DNA of 5,042 nt from Sphingomonadales bacterium (GTDB taxonomy: Bacteria > Pseudomonadota > Alphaproteobacteria > Sphingomonadales > Sphingomonadaceae): NCBI GenBank assembly GCA_017302775.1, contig JAFLDC010000243.1, positions 1-5,042 of the forward strand, in the 5' to 3' direction. The translations under genes and the position numbers were made by a program. The notes beneath the pieces were generated by a model that ran no database searches, was not told the DNA's origin, and saw nothing but the letters and a program-made list of their open reading frames with translations. Below are positions 1 to 5,042 of this stretch, piece after piece. Within the stretch, counting starts at the first letter, position 1, and each line of letters opens with the position of its first letter.

Positions 1-396
1 TCCGACATTGTCGGCGAGGCGCTGGGCCGGCGGTCCGAGCCAGTCCGCGTGCAATGGTCGCCGCGCCGCAAGGGCGGGGATGACACTGTCGACCCGGCGA
101 TTCTGCATGTGCGGGTGGAAAGCGCCTTTGCTCTGGAATTGCAGCACCGGGCGCCGGTCATCATCGAACGGATCAACGGGTATTTGGGCTGGGCCTGCAT
201 TGGCCGGCTGCGGCTCGAGCAGGGTCCAGTGGGTCGCGGCCGGCGGAAAAAAGCGCCAATCCCCGAGCCGACGCCGGAGGCGGTCGCGCGGGCCAGCGCA
301 GCAGCCGAGGGGGTGGAGAACGAGGCTTTGCATGCCGCGCTGGTGCGGCTGGGCGCGGCGGTGATCACGGGCAAACCGAAACGGGCAGGCGGCTAG
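1..396 (+). CDS. DUF721 / DciA-like protein, 5' end outside the window
   Basis: The reading frame is open from the first base to the TAG at 394-396, giving the last 131 residues; the true start lies upstream. The visible start, IVGEALGRRSEPVRVQW, followed by a beta-strand-rich stretch (ILHVRVES, then ALELQHRAPVIIERIN and GRLRLEQG), matches the core of the DUF721 family. That family includes DciA, which helps load the replicative helicase DnaB in bacteria lacking DnaC/DnaI; the protein is cytoplasmic. The C-terminal third (about residues 80-131 of the fragment) is Ala/Pro/Arg-rich and probably flexible, ending in a basic tail. An ATG at position 49 falls inside the conserved domain, so it is not a credible start. 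Position upstream of a DsbA-like gene and smc fits the alphaproteobacterial gene order I recall. Family assignment is fairly secure; the helicase-loading role is inferred from the family only. Confidence 0.85.
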   Translation, partial: SDIVGEALGRRSEPVRVQWSPRRKGGDDTVDPAILHVRVESAFALELQHRAPVIIERINGYLGWACIGRLRLEQGPVGRGRRKKAPIPEPTPEAVARASAAAEGVENEALHAALVRLGAAVITGKPKRAGG

Positions 397-441
397 GCAT
401 CCGCCCTCAGCGGGATAACGGCCGGCGCGAAAAGCGGATGC
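397..441 (+). repeat. Perfect 8-bp inverted repeat after the DciA-like stop codon
   Basis: GCATCCGC at 397-404 is exactly complementary to GCGGATGC at 434-441, with a 29-base GC-rich loop that can fold further (CCGC at 401-404 with GCGG at 410-413 as an alternative; GCCGGC palindrome at 421-426). The left arm begins on the base after the TAG stop. It may be a 3'-end stabilising structure or a weak terminator. No T-tract follows the right arm, so it is not a standard intrinsic terminator. Confidence 0.4.
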
Positions 442-611
442 GGCAATGAAGAAATCAGGATCCAAGGCCGATCATGCCAGATCAGCAGAAGCCCTTGTTC
501 TGCGCTCACACAAGCGTGACGCGCGATGTGCCTGCGGCGCAGCGGCTTTGCCTTTCCTTGGCCATGCTGTGGGTGTAAGCACCGGCCTCAACGCAATCAG
601 CCGGATGTCCC
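442..611. other. Intergenic region with no supported gene
   Basis: This is the rest of the 215-base gap before the DsbA-like gene. I see no convincing sigma-70 promoter: TTGTTC at 495-500 and TTGCCT at 548-553 lack a matching -10 hexamer at normal spacing. A small frame starting at 446 runs out of frame into the next gene and looks like chance. The DsbA-like gene's own ribosome binding site is weak, at best a GGA at 603-605 six bases before its ATG. Confidence 0.5.
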
Positions 612-1268
612 ATGAACCGCCGCAGCTTTTCCCTTGGCCTCGCCGCCTCCGCCGCATTGGCGCCGTTTGTCCTCAGTGATGCGCTGGCGCAGACGCCGGG
701 CGCGAAAGTGCCTGTCGAGGCGCTGATGGCGCCGAACAGCCTGCCCGATCTGGCGCTCGGATCAAAAGACGCCAAGGTGACCGTGGTGGAATATGCCTCG
801 CTGACCTGCGGCCATTGCGCCACGTTCCACGAAAAGACCTTCCCGGCCTTCAAGACCAAATATATCGACTCGGGCAAGGTGCGGTTCATTCTGCGCGAAT
901 TTCCGCTCGATCCGCTGGCGGCAGGCGGCTTCATGCTGGCGCGCTGCGCAGGCGAAACTGGCGGCGAATCGCGCTACCATGCCATGGTCGACCTGCTCTT
1001 CAAGCAGCAGAAGGGCTGGGCTTTTGCGGAGAAGCCGGTCGATGCGCTGGCCGCCCTGGTGAAGCAGGCGGGCATCAGTCAGGAGGCGTTTGAGTCCTGC
1101 CTGACCAATCAAAAGAACCTCGATGCTGTTTTAGCTGTGAAAAACCGTGGCCAGAACGAATTCAAGGTCGATTCCACCCCGACTTTCTTTGTAAATGGCA
1201 CGATGTACAAAGGGGCGTTGTCGATCGAAGATTTCGACAAAATCCTGACCCCTTTGCTCGGTAGCTGA
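612..1268 (+). CDS. Exported DsbA-family thioredoxin-fold protein (CGHC)
   Basis: The 218-residue product belongs to the DsbA-like thioredoxin group (Thioredoxin_4 type) that oxidises, reduces or isomerises protein disulfides outside the cytoplasm. Residues 1-26 form a signal peptide: twin arginines at R3-R4 in NRRSFSLG, an Ala/Leu-rich core, and a likely cut after ALA at 24-26. The RR-x-F pattern is compatible with Tat export, though Sec is not excluded. Strand VTVVEYASLTCGHC leads to the redox pair C66/C69 (CGHC rather than the CPHC of classical DsbA). FILREFPLDP (92-101) and a helical insert follow. The STPTFFVNG motif at 188-196 supplies the cis-proline P190 facing the active site, then a final helix. 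Other cysteines, C112 and C163, could pair. The ATG at 612 is chosen because it gives an intact signal peptide. It sits 68 bases upstream of smc on the same strand. Oxidase versus reductase role and substrate cannot be told from sequence. Confidence 0.93.
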   Translation: MNRRSFSLGLAASAALAPFVLSDALAQTPGAKVPVEALMAPNSLPDLALGSKDAKVTVVEYASLTCGHCATFHEKTFPAFKTKYIDSGKVRFILREFPLDPLAAGGFMLARCAGETGGESRYHAMVDLLFKQQKGWAFAEKPVDALAALVKQAGISQEAFESCLTNQKNLDAVLAVKNRGQNEFKVDSTPTFFVNGTMYKGALSIEDFDKILTPLLGS

Positions 1269-1274
1269 CGGTTA

Positions 1275-1296
1275 GGGCTGGCCTGTTCGCCAACCC
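1275..1296 (+). other. Possible small hairpin between dsbA-like gene and smc
   Basis: GGGCTGGC at 1275-1282 pairs with GCCAACCC at 1289-1296, seven of eight positions with one C-A mismatch, around a six-base loop. No T-tract follows, so it is unlikely to end transcription by itself. It could be a weak processing or stability element, or chance in GC-rich DNA. Confidence 0.25.
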
Positions 1297-1324
1297 GATT
1301 CGCGTTCGCCGCGTACCAGGGTTT

Positions 1325-1331
1325 GAGTGGA
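1325..1331 (+). promoter_or_regulatory. Likely ribosome binding site of smc
   Basis: The purine-rich GAGTGGA ends five bases before the ATG at 1337 and partly matches the GGAGG consensus. It supports the 1337 start, which also gives the N-terminus expected of SMC proteins (MKLTKLRIMGFKSF). Confidence 0.45.
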
Positions 1332-1336
1332 CAGGC

Positions 1337-4300
1337 ATGAAACTCACGAAACTGCGCATCATGGGCTTCAAGAGCTTCGTCGAGCCGACGGAGTTTCTCA
1401 TTGAGCCCGGCCTGACCGGCGTTGTCGGCCCGAATGGCTGCGGCAAGTCCAATCTTGTTGAAGCCATGCGCTGGGTCATGGGCGAAAATTCATACAAGAC
1501 CATGCGCGCATCGGGCATGGACGATGTGATTTTCTCCGGGTCCACCAGCCGTCCCGCCCGTAACATGGCGGAAGTGGCGCTGACCCTTGAAAATGACGAT
1601 CGTACTGCGCCCGCTGCGTTCAATGATGCGGAAGTGCTGGAAATTTCCCGCCGCATTGAGCGCGAGCAGGGTTCGACTTACCGCATCAACAGCAAGGAAG
1701 TGCGCGCCCGCGATGTGCAGATTCTGTTTGCCGATGCGGCCACGGGTTCGTGCTCTCACGCCATGGTCCGGCAGGGCCAGATCGGCGAAATCATTTCCGC
1801 CAAGCCGCAGGCGCGCCGCCGCATTCTCGAAGATGCGGCTGGCATTGCCGGTCTGCATGCCCGCCGGCATGAGGCGGAACTGCGGTTGAAGGCGGCGGAA
1901 GACAATATTCAGCGTCTCGAAGACGTCATGCGTGAGATCGACACGCAGCAGGAAAGCCTGAAGAAGCAGGCCAAGCAGGCCCAGCGGTACAAGGTGATTG
2001 CCGCCGATATCCGCAAGTTCGAAGCGCTCACACTGCTGATTGCCCATCGCGAGGCGCGCGAGCAACTCGCGGTGGCCGAGCGCACGCTGGAGGCGGAAAC
2101 CCGCGATGTGGCGGACCGCACGGCAGAGCAGGCGCGCACCGCCCGTGATCAGGCCGCTGCAGCGGCGGCGATGCCCGCGTTGCGTGAGCAGGAAGCCGTG
2201 GCCGCAGCCGCCTTGCAGCGGCTGACATTGGCCCGGCAAGCGTTGGATGCGGATGAGCGCCGCGCCAAGGAGCGGCTCGAAGAGCTTGAGCGCCGTTCGA
2301 CAGAGCTCGTGAAAGATATTGAGCGCGAAAAGGCGCTCGCTGCCGACGCAGCCGTGACGCTGACCCGTCTCGCCGAAGAGGAAGCAGCGCTAGCCGGTGA
2401 GGATGAGGGGTCAGAAGCTGCCCGCGCCGAAGCCGCTCAAAAATTGGCTGAAACCGAAGCTACGTTGCAGCGGGCTGAGCAGGCGCTTGGCGATATTCAG
2501 GCGCGGGTGTCCGATCTGACGGCGCGGCGTGATGCGGCCCAGCGCGCCATTGCCGATGAGGAGCAGCGTCTGCGCCGCTTTGCCGACGAATTCGCCCGGG
2601 TCGAGCGCGATCTTCAGCAGGTGCAGGCGAGCCTTGGCCCCGATGCGGATCCTGCGCCCTTACAGCAGGCCATGTTTGCCGCCGAAAAAGCAGCGCAGGT
2701 CGCTGAAACGCAGGTCGAAGCCGCCCGTGCCGCCATCGCTGCCGCGCGCGAGAATGAACAGCGCTTGCGCGGTCCCGTGCAGGAGGCTGACCGCAAGGCA
2801 CAGCGGCTCGATACCGAAGTCAAAACCCTCAACAAGCTGCTCGCCAATGCGGGCTCCGATCTCTGGCCGCCGGTGGTTGAGGCGATCAAGGTCGAGAAGG
2901 GCTTTGAGATGGCGCTGGGCGCAGCGCTGGGCGACGATCTTGACGCATCTCTGGAAGCCTCTGCACCGGCCAACTGGAGCGTGACCTCTGGCGCGGACAG
3001 CGATCCGGCTCTGCCGGAGGGCGTGCGCCCGCTCAGCGCAGTGGTTCAGGCGCCGGCCGCTTTGCAGCGCCGCCTCAACCAGATCGGCGTTGTGCGCCGG
3101 GTTGATGCGCCGCGTCTGCGCGAACTGCTCAAGCCCGGTCAGCGGCTTGTCTCTGCCGAGGGCGACCTCTGGCGCTGGGACGGGTTCTCGACCGCGGCAG
3201 AAGCGCCAACGCCCGCCGCGCGCCGTCTGGCGGAAAAGAACCGGCTGGCCGATCTGGAGATCGAGGCGGCGGAAGCGCGCAAGGCTGCCGATCAGATGCG
3301 GCAGGAGCTGGAAGCAGCGCTCGCCGCTGTCCGCGCCGCCTCACAGGCTGATCATGCGGCCAATGATGAAGCCCGCCGTGCCCGGCAAAATCTGGATGGC
3401 GCCCGCCAGCGTCTTCAGCAGTCGGAACGCCGCCGGAACGAAGTCGCCGCCCGCCTGTCGGCTCTCGGCGAAGCCAAGAGCCGGGTCGAGGCCTCCCGCG
3501 CCGAATCCGAAGGGCGTTTGGCCGGCATGCGCGAATCAGCGGCTTCGCTGGTCATTTCCGACGGACTGGAGCAGGAACTGGCGGATTCGCGCACCCGCGT
3601 GGCCGATGCCCGCGCCGCGGCAAGCGAGGCGCGCGCCACCCAACAGACCCTGACCCGTGAAGCGGACATGCGCCGCCGCCGCCGCGAAACCATCCAGTCC
3701 GAATCGAAAAGCTGGACCGAGCGCCGTGAGCGCGCATTGGGGCAGGTCACGGAATTTGAAGCGCGCATTGCCTCCGCAGCGACGGAAAAGGAATCGCTCG
3801 ATGCCGTGCCCGGCGAAATCATTCTGAAGCGCCGTGCGCTTGTTGCCGAACTCGAAACGGCTGAAGGCGCACGCAAGGCCGCTGCCGACAATCTGGCGGA
3901 AGCGGAAACGGCGCTGGCCGACGCTGATCGCGCGGCCCGCGTGGCGCTGGCCGCCCTGTCGGAAACCCGTGAGGCGCGCGCCCGCACCGAAGCGCGGGTT
4001 GATGCGGCCAATACCCGCCTGGCCGACACGGTGCGCGTCATTGCCGACGCACTCGAATCGACTCCGGAACAATTGCCGGAAATGGCCGGACTGCAGCCCG
4101 GCGATGAGACGCCGCCGGCGGCTGACGTCGAGCGCCGCCTCCACAACCTGAAGGCGGAGCGCGAACGCATCGGCGCGGTCAATCTGCGCGCTGATGACGA
4201 ACTCACGGAAATCGAGACGAAGCGTGAAACCCTGATTGCCGAGCAGACTGATCTGGTCGAGGCGATCAAGAAGCTGCGGGCCGCGATCCAGAATTTGAAC

Positions 4301-4795
4301 AAGGAAGGGCGTGAGCGCCTGCTTGCCTCCTTCGATACGGTCAACCGCCACTTCCAGACCCTGTTCACGACCCTGTTCGGCGGCGGCACGGCGGAGTTGC
4401 AGCTGATCGAATCGGATGATCCGCTGGAAGCCGGGCTTGAGATCGTCGCCAAGCCGCCGGGCAAGAAGCCGCAGACCATGACGCTGCTCTCGGGCGGCGA
4501 GCAGGCGTTGACGGCGACAGCACTGATCTTCGCCGTGTTCCTGACCAATCCCTCGCCGATCTGTGTGCTGGACGAAGTTGATGCCCCGCTCGATGACGCC
4601 AACGTGGAGCGGTATTGCGATCTGCTGGACGATATGGCGAAGCGCACCGAGACACGGTTTGTGGTCATCACCCACAATCCCATCACCATGGCGCGCATGA
4701 ATCGCCTGTTCGGCGTGACCATGGCGGAAAAGGGCGTTTCGCAGCTCGTTTCCGTCGATCTGGAGCAGGCAGAGCGCGTTCTGGAGGCCGGCTGA
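1337..4795 (+). CDS. smc: Chromosome segregation ATPase SMC, full length
   Basis: The 1152-residue protein is the ATPase of the bacterial condensin (SMC with ScpA and ScpB), which compacts the nucleoid and aids segregation of new origins by ATP-driven DNA loop extrusion. The N-terminal head has Walker A GPNGCGKSN at 31-39, the arginine-finger candidate R57 in MRASGMDDVIFSGS, and the Q-loop Q148 in VRQGQIGEI. A first Ala/Glu/Arg-rich coiled coil spans about 165-505, a short hinge about 509-622, and the returning coiled coil about 622-985. The C-terminal head follows IGAVNLRADDE (945-955) and LFGGGTAEL (1013-1021). It carries the signature LLSGGEQ (1050-1056), Walker B ICVLDE (1075-1080, catalytic E1080), D-loop D1082 and the H-loop H1113. 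All ATPase motifs are intact, and length is normal for the family. The hinge is compact and lacks the usual glycine motif. ScpA and ScpB are not in the window. Confidence 0.99.
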   Translation: MKLTKLRIMGFKSFVEPTEFLIEPGLTGVVGPNGCGKSNLVEAMRWVMGENSYKTMRASGMDDVIFSGSTSRPARNMAEVALTLENDDRTAPAAFNDAEVLEISRRIEREQGSTYRINSKEVRARDVQILFADAATGSCSHAMVRQGQIGEIISAKPQARRRILEDAAGIAGLHARRHEAELRLKAAEDNIQRLEDVMREIDTQQESLKKQAKQAQRYKVIAADIRKFEALTLLIAHREAREQLAVAERTLEAETRDVADRTAEQARTARDQAAAAAAMPALREQEAVAAAALQRLTLARQALDADERRAKERLEELERRSTELVKDIEREKALAADAAVTLTRLAEEEAALAGEDEGSEAARAEAAQKLAETEATLQRAEQALGDIQARVSDLTARRDAAQRAIADEEQRLRRFADEFARVERDLQQVQASLGPDADPAPLQQAMFAAEKAAQVAETQVEAARAAIAAARENEQRLRGPVQEADRKAQRLDTEVKTLNKLLANAGSDLWPPVVEAIKVEKGFEMALGAALGDDLDASLEASAPANWSVTSGADSDPALPEGVRPLSAVVQAPAALQRRLNQIGVVRRVDAPRLRELLKPGQRLVSAEGDLWRWDGFSTAAEAPTPAARRLAEKNRLADLEIEAAEARKAADQMRQELEAALAAVRAASQADHAANDEARRARQNLDGARQRLQQSERRRNEVAARLSALGEAKSRVEASRAESEGRLAGMRESAASLVISDGLEQELADSRTRVADARAAASEARATQQTLTREADMRRRRRETIQSESKSWTERRERALGQVTEFEARIASAATEKESLDAVPGEIILKRRALVAELETAEGARKAAADNLAEAETALADADRAARVALAALSETREARARTEARVDAANTRLADTVRVIADALESTPEQLPEMAGLQPGDETPPAADVERRLHNLKAERERIGAVNLRADDELTEIETKRETLIAEQTDLVEAIKKLRAAIQNLNKEGRERLLASFDTVNRHFQTLFTTLFGGGTAELQLIESDDPLEAGLEIVAKPPGKKPQTMTLLSGGEQALTATALIFAVFLTNPSPICVLDEVDAPLDDANVERYCDLLDDMAKRTETRFVVITHNPITMARMNRLFGVTMAEKGVSQLVSVDLEQAERVLEAG

Positions 4796-4803
4796 TGCGC
4801 CGG
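4788..4803 (+). other. Small hairpin spanning the smc stop codon
   Basis: CCGGC at 4788-4792 pairs with GCCGG at 4799-4803 around a six-base loop that contains the TGA stop. The next bases are TTCTG with no T-run, so this is not a usable intrinsic terminator on the + strand. It may be incidental to the GC-rich coding end. Confidence 0.2.
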
Positions 4804-4831
4804 TTCTGTGCATAACGCTCTGCGACCTTCG

Positions 4832-4876
4832 TCAAAAAACAAAAAGCCTATATGTTTCAAATGGATATATATGGGC
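4832..4876 (-). terminator. Intrinsic-terminator-like hairpin with T-tract, minus strand
   Basis: Read on the minus strand, an imperfect stem (positions 4876-4867 with 4855-4846, closed by GCC/GGC) with an 11-base loop is followed at once by TTTTTGTTTTTTG. On the + strand the stem reads GCCTATATGT (4846-4855) against ATATATGGGC (4867-4876), where the U-G pairs make it stronger than on the minus strand. A minus-strand use would imply a converging gene beyond the right edge, which I cannot confirm. The same AT-rich patch could instead be a promoter-proximal element for the + strand promoter just downstream. Confidence 0.35.
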
Positions 4877-4884
4877 CGCCATCC

Positions 4885-4913
4885 TTGACAGCGCGGAAGG
4901 GCGAAAATATGTT
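4885..4913 (+). promoter_or_regulatory. Near-consensus sigma-70-type promoter
   Basis: TTGACA at 4885-4890 is a perfect -35 hexamer. A 17-base spacer separates it from TATGTT at 4908-4913, which matches the TATAAT -10 element at four of six positions. The expected transcription start is near 4920. An AT-rich patch lies upstream (about 4831-4872), roughly 50-90 bases before that start. It points away from smc and so should drive a gene to the right of the window, or a leader RNA. The assignment rests on sequence match alone. Confidence 0.55.
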
Positions 4914-4931
4914 CCGCGCGACTTCGCCGGG

Positions 4932-4945
4932 GGGCTTTTCAGCCC
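4932..4945 (+). other. Small hairpin in the putative leader
   Basis: GGGCT (4932-4936) and AGCCC (4941-4945) form a perfect five-pair stem with a TTTC loop, about 12 bases after the predicted transcription start. A T-run (4958-4962) begins 13 bases later, too far for a standard terminator. The 9-base TTCGCCGGG occurs at 4923-4931 and again at 4968-4976, flanking the hairpin. A leader structure is possible; chance is also possible. Confidence 0.25.
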
Positions 4946-5015
4946 GACTTCCTGCTGTTTTTGCGGATTCGCCGGGCTTGCTGACGCGGGCCGCCGTGCA
5001 AAGACGCGTGAGACG

Positions 5016-5042
5016 ATGGGATTGACGATTGAAACAGCGGCC
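5016..5042 (+). CDS. Possible start of a downstream gene, cut by the window end
   Basis: An ATG at 5016 opens a frame (MGLTIETAA) that runs to the last base. It lies about 96 bases after the transcription start predicted for the 4885-4913 promoter and on the same strand, which is the only support. The ribosome binding site is poor (GTGAG at 5008-5012). The frame is also open upstream to about 4857, so the true start could differ. Nine residues are too few to recognise a family. Confidence 0.2.

Noticed and set aside
446..679. A 77-residue + strand frame overlapping the start of the DsbA-like gene
   Set aside because: It overlaps the signal peptide of a clear gene in another frame, is rich in Arg, Cys and Pro in the way of chance GC-rich translation, and has no recognisable motif.
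1297..1301. GATTC (GANTC, CcrM-type methylation site) 36 bases before the smc start, and another at 4966-4970
   Set aside because: Such sites also occur inside the coding sequences here and the two are single copies, so there is no enrichment to suggest methylation control.
3536..4813. A 425-residue minus-strand frame opposite smc
   Set aside because: This is another antisense frame over the SMC C-terminal half, rich in Arg, Gly and His with no domain pattern. Long open antisense frames are common opposite GC-rich genes.
4795..4815. Six-codon frame (MRRFCA) overlapping the smc stop as TGATG
   Set aside because: TGATG overlaps often mark translational coupling, but here the frame ends after six codons. 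There is no sign of a frameshift extension or longer coding sequence.
3415..4860. A 481-residue minus-strand frame opposite smc
   Set aside because: It is almost wholly antisense to smc and dominated by Ser, Arg and Ala, as expected from the complement of GC-rich coding codons. The SMC motifs on the other strand are unambiguous.
4909..5025. A 38-residue + strand frame starting inside the promoter -10 region
   Set aside because: Its ATG overlaps the -10 hexamer, so it would lie upstream of the predicted transcription start. The product is Arg/Ala-rich with no family features.
4857..5042. Minus-strand frames open from the right edge, one to a stop at 4857 and another to a stop at 4939
   Set aside because: These could be the end of a convergent gene, but the translations show no recognisable motif and stops are rare in such GC-rich sequence. 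There is not enough to call a gene.
4796..5042. Search for parS-like, CtrA-type (TTAA-N7-TTAA) or origin-like motifs next to smc
   Set aside because: No palindrome resembling TGTTTCACGTGAAACA and no paired TTAA sites were found in the non-coding stretch.

Overview
The window is an ordinary-looking, GC-rich stretch of bacterial chromosome. All supported genes lie on the + strand. Gene content, order and protein style point to an alphaproteobacterium, and the family or genus cannot be fixed from this sequence alone. A DUF721/DciA-type gene followed by a secreted DsbA-like thioredoxin and then smc is a gene order I recall from alphaproteobacterial chromosomes. The SMC protein also has the compact hinge I associate with that class.

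Layout. Positions 1-396 hold the 3' part of a DUF721/DciA-like gene whose start lies upstream of the window. Positions 397-611 are a 215-base gap with a perfect 8-bp inverted repeat starting right after the stop codon, and no convincing gene. Positions 612-1268 encode an exported thioredoxin-fold protein with a CGHC active site. Positions 1269-1336 are a short 68-base spacer with a possible hairpin and a plausible ribosome binding site. Positions 1337-4795 encode a complete 1152-residue SMC ATPase that fills most of the window. Positions 4796-5042 are non-coding as far as can be seen. They contain an AT-rich patch, a hairpin beside T-tracts that reads as an intrinsic terminator on the minus strand, and a near-consensus sigma-70-type promoter on the + strand. 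A possible gene start is cut off by the window end.

How the genes relate. DciA-family proteins act at replicative helicase loading and SMC compacts and segregates new chromosomes, so the two outer genes both serve chromosome replication and inheritance. The middle gene works outside the cytoplasm on protein thiols and has no evident mechanistic link to either. Co-orientation and the short smc spacer suggest at least dsbA-like and smc could be co-transcribed, but the sequence does not prove it.

I found no mobile element, CRISPR array, tRNA, rRNA or defence system, and nothing that amounts to a new biological system. The points worth a second look are the reduced SMC hinge, the conserved-looking placement of a thiol oxidoreductase beside chromosome-maintenance genes, and the regulatory signals in the last 250 bases.
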